Source: Ichthyophis bannanicus
Taxonomy: Eukaryota; Chordata; Amphibia; Gymnophiona; Ichthyophiidae
Assembly: GCA_033557465.1 (NCBI GenBank)
Contig: CM066033.1
Span: forward strand, 1,246,463,523 to 1,246,527,522
DNA length: 64,000 nt
Reading direction: 5' to 3'
Below the pieces are notes generated by a model. That model was given only the letters and a program-made list of their open reading frames with translations, was not told where the DNA came from and ran no database searches. The translations under genes were made by a program, and so were the position numbers. Shown here one piece after another: positions 1 to 13,190 of this stretch. How positions within the stretch are numbered: position 1 is the stretch's first letter; every line of letters starts with the position of its first letter.

Positions 1-7
1 AGTGCCA

Positions 8-216
8 TCAAGTCAGTGTTGACTCATAGCGACCCAGCTACCTCTGGGTTTTCTTGGCAATGTATCACCGGAAGTAGATTGCCAGCTTTTTCTTCCGAGG
101 CAATGGAGGGTAAAGTGACTTGCCCAAAGTCACAAGGAGTGCCAGTAGGAATCGAACCCTTGATCTTCTGGGTACTAGGCAGTTGCTCTAACCACTAGGC
201 TGCTACTCCACTCCTA
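8..216 (-). repeat. tRNA-derived SINE, antisense copy
   Basis: Read on the minus strand, this copy begins with a tRNA-like head: an A-box-like stretch (CTAGTGGTTAGAGCA) followed by a B-box-like GGTTCGATTCC. It continues with the body CACTCCTTGTG...TTGGGCAAGTCACTT that is shared with the copies at 24025-24312, 35415-35648 and 59745-59965. The 59745-59965 copy matches along almost its whole length, including the distal GACTC..GCGACCC motif. The promoter boxes and repeated copies support a Pol III SINE. The family name is unknown to me. Confidence 0.75.
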
Positions 217-224
217 AAGTAGCT

Positions 225-865
225 AAACAGGTAGAAAAGGCGACGGCAAAAGCTAGAAGGATGCTTGGGTGCATACGGAGAGGAATGGCTAGCAGAAAAA
301 AGGAGGTGATAATGCCTCTGTATAAGTCTTTGGTGCGGCCTCATTTGGAGTATAGTGTGCAATTCTGGAGACCGCACCTTCAAAAGGATGTGAACAGGAT
401 GGAGTCGGTGCAGAGGGTGGCTACTAAAATAATTAGTGGGCTTCATTATAAAGCATATGTGGACAGACTTAAGGATCTTAATATGTACACCTTAGAAGAA
501 AGGCGGGATAGAGGTGATATGATTGAGATGTTTAAATACCTCCATGGCATAAATGTTCAGGGAGAGAGCCTCTTTCAATTGAAAGCAAGTTCTGCTACGA
601 GGGGACATGGGATGAGGGTGAAGGGAGATAGATTCAGGAGTGATATGCGTAAATATTTCTTTACGGAAAGAGTAGTGGATCCGTGGAATAGTCTCCCAGT
701 GGAGGTGGTAGAGATGAGGACAGTAACTGAATTCAAAAAAGCATGGGACCAACACAGAGTATCTCTAAAGGTAAAAAGTGGACTGTTGTAGTTGTTGATA
801 TGGAAGGACAGACTAGATAGGCCATGTGGTCTTTTTCTGTCATCATGTTTCTATGTTTCTATCAC
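225..865 (+). mobile_element. CR1 LINE (type A), 3' fragment of reverse transcriptase ORF2
   Basis: A 176-codon open frame (261-791) encodes the C-terminal thumb and tail of a CR1 reverse transcriptase. It has the typical block LVRPHLEYSVQFW, then VQRVATKIISGL, then YTLEERRDRGDMIEMFKYL and FFTERVVDPWNSLP. It is followed by the short 3' UTR and a tail of TTTCTATG units (about 838-862), as is usual for CR1. The protein would be the RT/endonuclease that drives target-primed reverse transcription; this 5'-truncated copy lacks the endonuclease and catalytic palm. The frame is intact, which suggests a fairly young insertion. The same family recurs antisense at 23955, 34839, 50655, 52888 and 56158. 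Confidence 0.85.
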
Positions 866-3735
866 ACTATACCTATTATTCATAGTCGCACCCGCTAAAA
901 CCACACCATAGTTGCTCATAAAATAATAGATGGATTTAAACGCCGTACTGACGGCCTAATCTATATTAATCCTAATAGACTCCACACTAACCACACACAC
1001 TCTCAGACAACTCTGTCTATGATTAAAATGCTATTTCTCTAGTGCAAGATCTATAAGGAATAAAATACTGGTTTTCATAGATGTTATTAAGGACAGCTAT
1101 CCTGATGTCCTGTGTATTACCAAAACATGCCTTTCAGAGTCTGATACAGTATTAACCAATCAGCTAAATATCCCTGGATACAATCTATTCCATTGTCCTA
1201 GGGTTACAAAGCAAGGAGGTGCTATCCTCATCATTATAAAAAATTATCTTAAAGCCTCCCTTCTCCTAACCATCCTCATTATAGAAAATAAACATCTCTT
1301 TCTGCCTAATATACAGGCGTCTGAATTCTAACACCGATAACCTCTCCACAGTTACTGAAACTCTACTTCATCATCAAAAAAGCCCTCAATCTTACTTGGT
1401 GACTTTAACCTGGCATCTGTATACAATGTACACTATTACCTTTCTCAATTCTGTCTGATAAGGACTATCAGTAGATAGTACAGGTACCTACACACAACAA
1501 ATGTAACACCTTAGATTTAGTATGCCTGCTCAATAACATTTATCAGCACTAACTATATTTGCCTCCATAAACACTACTATACCCTTGGTCTGATCACTAT
1601 TTAATAAAATTTAGATTCCATTCCCAACTCCCTATTTCATTACCAAACAATAAGGATGATTTAATCAAGCGATATAAGAAATTCGGAAAGGAAGGCTTCT
1701 TAAATGAGATCCTTCCCCAGATGGACCTTCCTTTAACAAAATTAGATGCTGTAATAGTGTACTAGATAGGCAGAAATAAATAACCTTACCATCAAGCAGT
1801 AAGCCCTGGCTAACCACTACATGAATAAACTGAAGCGACCACCTATAGATATCGGCTTGCTTCCAAATATAGAACTGGTATCCCCTGTAAAATGGCAAAC
1901 ATTCCATCAGGTCAATCTAGAATACTTAAATAATATAATATTCAAAAATTAACACAACAACTTCTAGTCTAGACCCTTGCCCAGTCAGTTGGCTGAAAGC
2001 AGCCCGAAAGGAACCATCACCAATCATCCTCAAAATGGTTGATCTATCCTTGACACGGGGCATCGTGCCATTGACGCTAAAGCACGCGATGATTTGTCTG
2101 ATATTAAAACATAAATCCATTGATAAAGAAAGCCCTAACTCATATAGGCCAATTTCCAGACTCCAGTTTTTGGCCAAAGTAATTGAGAAAATCGTACAAA
2201 CCCAACTGCAGGATTATATTGATCTGAATTCACCATTGGATGAGCATCAATACGGATTCAGACCAAATCATGGTGTAGACTCTTCTGCTAGCGCTCTTTG
2301 ATAAACTGATCCGTGGACTAGACAATTCTAAATAAGCTTTCATTCTTGTATTTTTAGACATTGCCTCAGCATTTGATAGGATACAGGGCATTATACTTCA
2401 GTGGTTCCAGGTCTTTATCTCTCTTACGCAAGAAGTTAAGATTGACCACAGACCTCCAAATCATACAAACAGCAAGGCATACCTTGCAGAGGCATACCTT
2501 TGCCCTCTCAGCCCTACTGTTCAATATTTATCTCCAGCCTATCTGTAGTATTTTCAAAAAAATTCAATATGGAATGATATATCTGTGCAGATGATATAAT
2601 GTTATATATCCCCATCGACAATGCTAACCCCATCCTCTATCAGATTACATCATGCTTCAATGAAACATCAGTGGCCTTACTCACATAACCAAAAGATAAA
2701 CTATAACAAAACTGAGGTATTATATGTAACAAGGAACCATAACTTAACTTTACTCCCCTCCCCAACTTCATCTTAATGAAGCCGAACCACAAGTGAAAAC
2801 TGAAGTAAAATATCTTGACGTTACTCTAGATCAGACCCCTCAGTTTGGTTATCCACATAAAATTAACTATCATTTCAATCTACTATAAGCTTAGGATGCT
2901 TCAACTACTGAGACTATTGCTCTCTAGCTATGACTTCAGATCTGAGCTTCAGGCAATGATCGCTTCACACTTTGATTTTGGTAACAGCGTTCTGCATGGA
3001 CTCCCAAAGCAGACACTGAATCGGCTTCAGATAGCGCAACATTTAGCTGCCCATATCGTTTGCAAGGCCCATATCACATCACACCTTTACTATACCACTT
3101 GTTTCTAAGCCGTATTAGATACAAATCACTGATGACCACATTTAAGCTGTTAAGGCATATAGCTCCCTCATACCTCACTTCTTCGATTAACATGCCATCT
3201 AATGAGACTAAGAAGAGGATACACTCAGAACATCCTAATAGTCCGCACTGACTATTGTAAAGCTAACCACTCTATGATAACAAAGCTAACCACTTTATGA
3301 TAACACAGCTTTCACTTACTTTGCTCATATACTCTGGAACTCCCTCCCTGAGAAATTAAAATCCATTAATGATCTCTTTACATTCCGTAAGGAAATTAAA
3401 ACACATCCATTTATGAAGCATTTTTTGAAATCCACCAGAACAAAACAAAATCTATCCAGTCTAAACACTAATTACCTCACCGATTACCCAATAAGGATCT
3501 CATACTGCATTTACATAATCTTTGCCAGGAAGCACACTTGTGAATATGTATATTATAAATATTTTATTTATTGTAAATAATTCATGATTACTTCATATGT
3601 ATCTTCAGTGTCCAAAATCATTGTTCTTTGGTACTGTTTCCTATGTTTTATATAACAGGTTTGGTTCCTTGTAAACCTCCCTTGATCTCTGGAAAAGACA
3701 GTGTAGAAAAATAAATAAATTAAATTAAATAATAA
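866..3735 (+). mobile_element. Decayed L2-like LINE (endonuclease + RT), pseudogenised
   Basis: Translation in shifting frames gives an APE-type endonuclease (about 1040-1800, with a segment like DVLCITKTCLSES and GGAILIIIKN). It is followed by an RT with SYRPISRLQFLAKVIEKIV and DEHQYGFRPNHGVDS (about 2130-2300), and then a C-terminal region resembling GLPKQTLNRLQIAQHLAAHI (about 2995-3055) and LLRHIAPSYL. This order and these signatures are those of the L2 clade. Stops and frameshifts occur every few hundred bases, so it is inactive and old. The 3' end is an A/T-rich run of AATAAATAAATTAAATT type near 3710-3735. Neighbouring CR1 sequence ends just upstream, so the left boundary is placed by that end. 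Confidence 0.7.
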
Positions 3736-6765
<3,030 letters not shown>

Positions 6766-7272
6766 CATAATAAATGCCATACTGGGTCAGACCAAGGTCC
6801 ACCATGCCCAGTACCCTGTTTCCAATAGTGGCCACAAGTACTTGTCAGGTTACCAAAAAGGTACATAGGTTCCACAGTGCTTGTCCCGGAGTAAGTAGTA
6901 GATTTCCTGGGTCCTCTTTAATAATGGTTTATGAACCTTTTCTCCAGGAACTTGACCAAACCATTTTTTAAACCCAGCTACACTAACCGTTTTTACTACA
7001 TCCTATGGTAACACATTCCAGAGTTTGATTATATATTGAATGAAAAAATATTTTCTCTGATTAGTCTTAAATGTGCTACATTTTAGCTTCATTACATGTC
7101 CCTTAGTCTTTCTGCTTTTTGATGGAGTAAACAACCTATGTATGTTTACCCATTCCACTCCATTCATTAATTTATAGACCTCTATATCTCCACTCAGCCA
7201 TTTTTTTCCATGTTGAAAAGCCCTAACCTTTTAAGCCTTCCTACCATTACATCACAGGCAAGAAGGGCCCTC
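6766..7272 (-). mobile_element. CR1 LINE (type B), antisense 3' fragment
   Basis: The stretch starting with AAGAACATAATAAATGCCAT and continuing with the GGGTCAGACCAAGGTCCA motif is the reverse complement of the 3' end of the plus-strand CR1 at 32313-34425, which ends GACCCGATATGGCATTTCTT. Further right, the reverse complement encodes decayed remnants of the RT C-terminus. The copy is 5' truncated and full of stops. Confidence 0.75.
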
Positions 7273-7344
7273 CCAACTTCTGTAAGATTCTGGGTGTTAT
7301 AAAGAGGTCACAGACAAAATAATTTAGTAGACCCAGTCATAGGC

Positions 7345-7975
7345 ATCAGAAGGGGGGGGGGGTGCACAGTGGCCATGGCCCCACCAAAACTCTGCTCAGC
7401 GATGAGAGATTCCGCTACTTCGGCCTGCAGGGATCTGATCTCCTGCAGGCAGAAGTAGGGGAAGGCCGGCAAGCAGCAGGTCAGCTGCCCATGGGAATCC
7501 CATCCCCCATGAGCAGAAAAGCACTACGATCGCCACACAAATCCCTCCTGTCTGCCCATGGGAGATCGGATCCCTGTGTGCAAACAGAAAGGTCTTTACT
7601 GCACTTGCAGCTTCTCTTCTGCCCATGGGGGTTGGGATCTCTGCGGGCAGCCTACTGCCTGCCGGCCATGATCATTGAAAAAGCTTTCCTATCTGCCTAC
7701 AAGGGTCACAGTCAGACAGGAAGATTCTTTACAATGATCGTGGTCCTCAGGCAACAGTCTGCCTGCGGGGATTCCAACCCTCGCAAGTAGAAGAAGAGCC
7801 ATGACTGCGGCAAAGACCCTCCTTGTTTGCAAACAGGAAGGGTCTCTGCCTGTGGGGCGGGACTTGGGCTGAGTTGGGGCGGTGCTGGAGTGGGTTTGGG
7901 CCTCCCCCCCCCCAAAAAAATGCCCTTCCATTGCCCGTGGGACCACTAGAGATCTGTCATATGACATGGTAGAAC
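7345..7975. repeat. Unclassified GC-rich patch bounded by poly-G and poly-C runs
   Basis: A G run at about 7352-7362 and a C run at about 7903-7912 bound a GC-rich stretch with reiterated words such as TGCCCATGGG, GGGATC and TGCAAACAG. Its composition differs from the AT-rich intron around it. The open frames on both strands are low-complexity and match no family I know. It may be a non-autonomous transposon or a degenerate minisatellite. Confidence 0.3.
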
Positions 7976-8284
7976 CTAGGAGTCCTCTGCGTGTGCATAA
8001 AATAGACAATTTTTTTGTACTAAATAGTAGGTATAATGTGTTTGGGTACTTTCTGTGGTGTAACATACATTATCTATTTGATGCTTAAGTTAGAAATACT
8101 TCCAGAAGACTCCCTTACCAAAATTACTAAAACTAGTTTTAAACCTCTTCAAAAATATATATATTGTACTTTCCAGCAGATATTGCGGTTTTTTCATTAT
8201 CCATAAAAGAGAATGAAAAAGACCTTTATACTTCATGAGCCTATTTCTTTGGCTCTGTGTTCACATGTCATTTAAATTTGGCTT
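7976..8284. other. MYO6 intronic sequence
   Basis: AT-rich sequence without a recognisable feature lies between the GC-rich patch and the DIRS-A left terminus. Confidence 0.5.
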
Positions 8285-8455
8285 TTCTCTGGGAACAAGC
8301 AAGAAGTCAGTACTTACATATGGGTGACGTCTGCACTGACGGAGCCCGTGTAGAAGCATCCTCCAGCTTTCAAAGAAAGCCTTTGGGAGATGCCATCATG
8401 CATGTGTGATTCCTTTCCTGCCCAAGGGTGCCATCTTGCTCAGTCTCCTTTTTTC
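8285..8455 (+). repeat. Left inverted terminal repeat of DIRS-A
   Basis: The sequence begins TTCTCTGGGAACAAGC and includes CATATGGGTGACGTC, CCAGCTTTCAAAGAAAG and TGCCCAAGGGTGCCATCTTG. The same blocks occur in reverse complement at 17262-17451. Confidence 0.85.
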
Positions 8456-8529
8456 TGCGGAGCCCTTCAGACGTCTGTCTGCTCTTCCCCCGGAAAAAGT
8501 TGATTTTCTCGACCTGAGTTTCATACTCT

Positions 8530-9940
8530 CTTCTGGCGTGTGGTGGAGAAGCAGGCTCAGAGTGCAGGAAAAGAAAGGGGAAACAGTTTTTTTTTTTTCT
8601 AAACCCAAAGAAACTGCAGGCACAGGAAGGGTTAACACCCAAAGTAAAGCCAAAGATCTCCTGCAGAGGAGTGCAGGGCCAGAGACACACCCAGTTCCCA
8701 TGGAGACTGAGGGAGGAGATGGGAGTGGTTCGGGGGCGGAGTCAAGAGCCATAGGACAGCCCCAAACATTTAGGCAGGGAAGTTTCACTCACAAAGGGAT
8801 TGCACAGACCTGGAAGGAGACACATGAACGGATTGCACAGACGTGGAAGGAGACACAGGAAGGGGATGCACAGAGATGGGCATGGAAGGAGAAACAGACA
8901 CGAGCTGAGAAGGAGGATGAGATTGAAAGCAGACACAGAGGCACTGAGACAAGCATAGTTGTGGCAGTGCCACTGGGACGAAGGAAGCTGACCAAGGACA
9001 GGAACAGAGAGGTGAGAAGGCCAGAGGAGAGCTCGGGGGAAGATTCGTCTGAGGAGGAGATATTTTCCAGAAGCTCCTGGTCTGGCTCTTCTTAGTATAA
9101 GGGGCCTACAGGAGGACAACACACTACTGGCAAGGTGAGCCCTTTCCAAGCCTTAAAGAAGCTTTCAAATAGGGAAACCTTTTCCTGCCCTTCCCCCACT
9201 AGCTCACGTACTGAGAAGCATAATTGGAAACAAGTGTTGAGAACTTTACAGCGGGTAAAGGCTCCTCATGCAGACGCTGAGGAGAACAAATATCTGAAAG
9301 AGCCTAGTGAGGAAGAAATGGAGCTAGGAGACACTTTTTATGAAAGTGGGGTTTCAGATATGGAAATTGAATGTGCTATCTGTGCCAAAGAAGAATAAGG
9401 AACTGAACAGGGTTTTAGTAAATGGAGGAAAAAAACCCAGGAGTTCTTAATAAGGACATTCTATGCAAAAGCCCATAACTTTTAGCTAGGCTGATCAATG
9501 ACTGCTTGGCTGATAAAGCTGTGCATGGTTAACGAAGCCAGAAAGGAGCTAAAAGTATAACTTGTATCTTGAAGAAATATTATTGAATTTTAAAGCCTGT
9601 TGGTGGACCAGGGAATGTTATGCTATATCAGCTGTGAAACAAACAGTGAAGTATTGTACTGCCTCTTGGGGACCGGAGAACAGACTGCTGTTGTAAAGGA
9701 TTTTTACTTGTGAAAAAGGTGTGTTTAAACTAAGCCAAGCCAAAGACTGTTTAACCAGGCTTACGTTTATGACTGGAGAAGTATCCTGAACTTTATGTTT
9801 TGTAGTCTTCAACATTCTTGCCAAAGAATTTAATTTGGTTGGGAAAATCTTATTTCTTGAATAAAAGAAATTTCCTGCGACCTTTGATCTTGGCTCTAAT
9901 CTATTTAAGACACAACTACATGCTATTGGGCTAACTTTTT
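8530..9940 (+). other. Unclassified ~1.4-kb insert inside DIRS-A 5' region, with acidic ORFs
   Basis: Other DIRS copies in this window have about 300-350 bp between the left ITR and gag. Here more than 1.4 kb of unrelated DNA intervenes. It holds two open frames (8406-9095, the first part of which reads DIRS sequence, and 9135-9398) rich in Glu, Lys and Ser, for example EESSGEDSSEEEIF and PSEEEMELGD. It also has about three ~33-bp tandem repeats (8793-8895, translating as GIAQTWKETHER-like units). An AATAAA signal lies at 9860-9865. I found no LTRs, RT or transposase motif. Exact ends and a target duplication could not be fixed. Confidence 0.4.
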
Positions 9941-10082
9941 ATACAAAGGACGATCGGAGCCCTCTCACACTACTAGGCAACTGCCTGGCCACACGGGGGA
10001 GCTCCGACAGGTGGCATAGAGTCTCTGATTCGTAGTCTTTTTTTTTTTTTCTTGGCGCTTTTGCTTCCTTTTTTTCCAACTG

Positions 10083-11070
10083 GTGGCACTGCAGGTCTTC
10101 AACCTCGCTGGGATACTTTTTTCTCCCCTGGCTACCAGTGGTTTTAAGAAGTGTGATTGGTGTGCCAAAATAATGTCCCTGACCGACACACACAACTACT
10201 GCTTTCACTGCCTGGGACTAGACCACAACCATACAGCATGCGGGCTCTGTAAGATGTCCATCAAGGCCCTCAAGAGCCACCAGCAGCAGCATGATAAGCT
10301 TTTCCCTGGAGTTCCTGGTACCTTCAAAGGCCAAGGCCCCCTCCGAAACCGTGGAATCCCGGGGTAGCCTTATGGACCACAACCGATTCAGTGGTTCCTC
10401 GGAAAGGGGAAAAAGAAGAAAAAGAAGGCCTCGAAGGCTGCAACCCTGGACTGTTCAGATGGGCCAGGTCCCGCAGTCTTAGACGCTCATCCAAGGGATC
10501 GGAGAAGGAGCGACCTGTGAAGGTCCCCTAGAAGGACTCTACCTTGGGCCGGCCTCGGTTGCCTGACACCAACCTCGTTGAGGACTCCTCCTTGAGGGAA
10601 CAGGCGGTGGGCCCACTTCCCTCAGTGCCCAAGCCGATAGCTGTGGAGCCTTCTGCCTAGAGTCCAGAATGGCGGCCCTGGAGCGCAGCTTGTCTGCCTT
10701 CATAACCAGCAGCGGGTGCTATTGTCTGGTACTACTGGTTCCTCCAGACCACCGGGCCCTTGATGTTGAGGATGTCCCCGGAAGCAGAGCCATTCCTCAA
10801 GGTACTCCAGCCTTGAGTCGATCCTTGGCCGAGGTCTCGATCCACAGGACTGAGATCTTCCCCAACCAGTGTGCTCAGTACTGGTCATGTGGCCTCTAAG
10901 GGCCGTGGGTGAGGATCAGCCCTGGAGCCTGCGAGCTGTCCTTGATGGACTATTCTGACTGGGAAACGGAGAATGAAGAGTCGCCAGACACCCATCACCA
11001 CCACGACATCCCCTCGGACTCCCCTCCCTCGGACTCCCCACCCGAGGACATGGCATTCCTCGACTTTGCC
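10083..11070 (+). pseudogene. DIRS-A gag-like ORF1, 5' part (zinc-binding N-terminus)
   Basis: From the ATG at 10083 the frame encodes GFKKCDWCAKIMSLTDTH, then YCFHCLGLDH and CGLCK. These paired CxxC motifs are also at the start of gag in the copies at 26022, 42966 and 48208, so they appear to be a conserved nucleic-acid-binding finger of the DIRS gag-like protein. Downstream the frame breaks (stops after 10367, shifted frames to 10899), then continues with the acidic stretch SDSPPEDMAFLDFARDMS. The gene is split at this point by the Penelope-like insertion and resumes at 13191. It probably packaged element RNA in the cytoplasm. It is dead in this copy. Confidence 0.75.
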
Positions 11071-11084
11071 AGGGATATGTCCAA
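11071..11084. repeat. Left target-site duplication of the Penelope-like element
   Basis: AGGGATATGTCCAA occurs here and again at 13191-13204. Removing one copy and the intervening DNA restores an unbroken gag reading (FARDMSKALAFPD). Confidence 0.9.
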
Positions 11085-11138
11085 TACCAAAAAAAAAAAC
11101 TATAGGTAAGGGCTAATCATCAATTATATCAAAAACCC

Positions 11139-11206
11139 AACCTCAGAACAATGACCTTCTAAATTAGATATTTATTGTCGGAGCTAGCCGTAGGAAGGTC
11201 GGATGG
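11139..11206 (-). repeat. Pseudo-LTR segment of the Penelope-like element (left arm of inverted repeat)
   Basis: This 68-bp stretch starting AACCTCAGAACAATGACC is repeated in inverse orientation at 13123-13190 with only a few mismatches. Penelope-like elements often carry pseudo-LTRs in direct or inverted arrangement. Confidence 0.88.
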
Positions 11207-11343
11207 GGAACCGACCCACACCAGGCAGGTAGCCACTTTTATTTTATTAAGGTTCTTCACCAGAAGTAAAAATTCAAAATCTATTATCTAAGAATGCAAG
11301 AAACTTATTTTAGTCCAGAGACGCTGGTTTAGATGATTCCAAA

Positions 11344-11386
11344 CACGACGTGCACGTTTCGGGCACTGTCGCCCTGTATCAAGTGC
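11344..11386 (-). ncRNA. Degenerate hammerhead-ribozyme-like motif of the Penelope-like element
   Basis: On the minus strand: CAC (stem I), TTGATACA (in place of the CTGATGA core), GGGC-GACAGT-GCCC (stem II hairpin), GAAA core, a tiny stem III ACG-TGCA-CGT, then C at the expected cleavage position followed by GTG (stem I). Minimal hammerheads with a very short stem III are known in pseudo-LTRs of Penelope-like elements, and the position and strand fit. The 5' core is altered (C3 changed, and the G8-A9 region has an extra base), so it is probably inactive. Confidence 0.5.
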
Positions 11387-11580
11387 AAAATCCAAAATTC
11401 CAACTTCAACAGCCGTCCTCAAAAAAACGCTGTCACTGCAGCTCAGGTCATAGCTTTTTACAATGGCAGATCAATCGCTTTTTTAAAGGAAGAGAACCAA
11501 CCAATCAATATCGGGAAAACCCCCACATGACGGGGAACCCCTGATCTGATTGGTGAAACTTGAGTTATGACGAAACTTAT

Positions 11581-11892
11581 TCAAATTAAACTCTGCCAGT
11601 CAATTTCTCTATTTAGGCCTCCCGGCTCCATTGAATCAAGGTGAAATATCCAGCGTTCTAAAAATTGAAGATTATCTTCTCTTGGCCCGCCACGGGGGTT
11701 ATTTGGAGCATGATCAAGTATAGTCCAATGAAGTTGGTCAAAATTATGGCAAAATTCAATACAATGAGAGACCATCGGAGCAGAAAGCACTGCACGGCGA
11801 TGTCGAGATGCATGTTCACTCAGGCGACGTTTCATAGGGCGGATCGTTCTACCAACATAAACAAGAGGACATGGGCATTGAATTAGATACAC
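11581..11892 (-). pseudogene. Penelope-like GIY-YIG endonuclease domain
   Basis: The frame encodes YLIQCPCPLVYVGRTIRP followed by KRRLSEHASRHR. The YVG..T, the following R and the EH are the GIY-YIG nuclease signature as it appears in Penelope-like retroelements, where it nicks the target DNA. The downstream part (FLERWIFHLDSMEPGGLN) is the usual C-terminal tail of these proteins, so the domain seems complete and ends at the stop near 11581. It is separated by a frame change from the RT/linker frame that ends near 11849. No function is expected in this truncated copy. Confidence 0.9.
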
Positions 11893-13126
11893 TACAAAGG
11901 TAGAATCGCAAGTTGTCCCATCGACGCTGATATACTTGTTGTGTTTTTGGATGTTGCCAATCTATACCAGTAAGTGTTGAGTCACAAAATCCACATTGTT
12001 GGCATGCAATATGGCCAATAGTAGGCTTATAATATACCAAACGATCTTCCTGCATAGATGTTTTGACAAGAATATTGCCCAAATTTCGACCCCTAGAAAA
12101 TGCAATCTGTAGGGGGACATTAAAACAATCATGAAGTTGAAGAATTGGCCAATGTGTTTTTATAATCCGTAGCACATCCTTACTCCGGGCTGTATATGGT
12201 AATATTCCTGTTATTTTAGATTCATCTGCTGATCTTGAAGCAGTATATGCAGGGTCTAGCAACCATTCCCTATGGGTGTAGCATGCTCTTTTATATGCTT
12301 GATCAACTATAGAATCTGGGTAACCCCGAGATTTTAAACGATGACGAAGATCTTGAGCATAGAATTTAAACACCTCAATAGAGTGACATAAACGTCGTAA
12401 TCGGAGAAATTACCCATAGGGAAGCCCACGTCGAAGGGGGCCCGGATGATAACTGTGGTAGTGCAATAAACTATTCCTTTGTACAGATTTGCGATAAAGG
12501 GATGTATATAAACGCCCATTATCTTGACAAATTTGAAGATCTAAAAACTCAATTTTATCCATTTCAATGTGTGCAGTGAAGGCTATATTTGATTTCAATC
12601 CATTAAGCCAATCTATAAACATATGGAGAGACCCCATATCCGCAATCCAATAAAAAGAAGACATCATCTAAGAAACGCTTCCACATCAGCACATGTTGAT
12701 ATAGGGCTGATTGTTCAATTAGAGATATCTCCATATCTGCTAAATAAAGGGTAGCAATCGAGGGAGCCATTGTAGCTCCCATAGCTATCCCCGATAGCTG
12801 TTGGTAATAGATTCCTTCAGATACAAATAATTACGAGTTAAAACGAATTCCGCTAGCTGTAATAGAAAATGTTTAGGTATACGTTCTGGCGCAAAAGAAA
12901 ATTTATGTTGCAGCAGATTCAGAGCCTCAATCTGATCAATATTAGTATAAAGGGAGACTATATCGAGAGTCACTAGTATAGCTCCAGATGGAATATCCAG
13001 GTCAGAAATCATTTGCAAGAAATGAGTGGAGTCTCTAATATATGAATGTACCAGACACACTTCTTGTTTCAAAAATTCATCACAAAAAATAGATAATGGT
13101 TCTAGAAGAGAATTACGGTTCACCAT
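11849..13126 (-). pseudogene. Penelope-like reverse transcriptase and linker (frameshifted, N-terminus missing)
   Basis: Three open segments in different frames (13126-12785, 12667-12410, 12373-11849) make up RT fingers/palm, thumb and linker. Motif A (LDIVSLYTNI) and the thumb blocks IEFLDLQI and LYRKSVQRNSLLHYHSYHP are typical of Penelope RT, which resembles telomerase RT. The catalytic aspartates of motif C (FLDDVFF) lie at a frame break near 12655. The linker carries ACQQCGFC. The region upstream of RT motif 2 is absent, so the copy is 5' truncated right at the inverted pseudo-LTR end. Confidence 0.88.
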
Positions 13127-13190
13127 CCGACATTCCTACGGCTAGCTCAGACAATAAATATCTAATTTAGAAGGTCATTGTTCTGAGGTT
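13123..13190 (+). repeat. Inverted pseudo-LTR fragment at the 5' end of the Penelope-like element
   Basis: Reverse complement of 11139-11206. It abuts the right target duplication (13191-13204). Confidence 0.88.

Larger units (their letters stand above)
11085..13190 (-). mobile_element. Penelope-like element (RT + GIY-YIG endonuclease), 5'-truncated, inserted in DIRS-A gag
   Basis: On the minus strand the element runs from RT (13126 down to about 12410) through a Cys-containing linker to a GIY-YIG endonuclease (11892-11581). RT motif A reads LVTLDIVSLYTNI (near 12960) and motif C FLDDVFF (near 12655). The linker has HIACQQCGFC, and the nuclease has YLIQCPCPLVYVGRT with R and H further on. 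This RT plus GIY-YIG layout defines Penelope-like elements, which prime at chromosomal ends or nicks. The RT N-terminus is missing, and there are frameshifts near 12680 and 12400. A 14-bp target duplication flanks it, and both ends carry an inverted 68-bp repeat. Confidence 0.92.
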
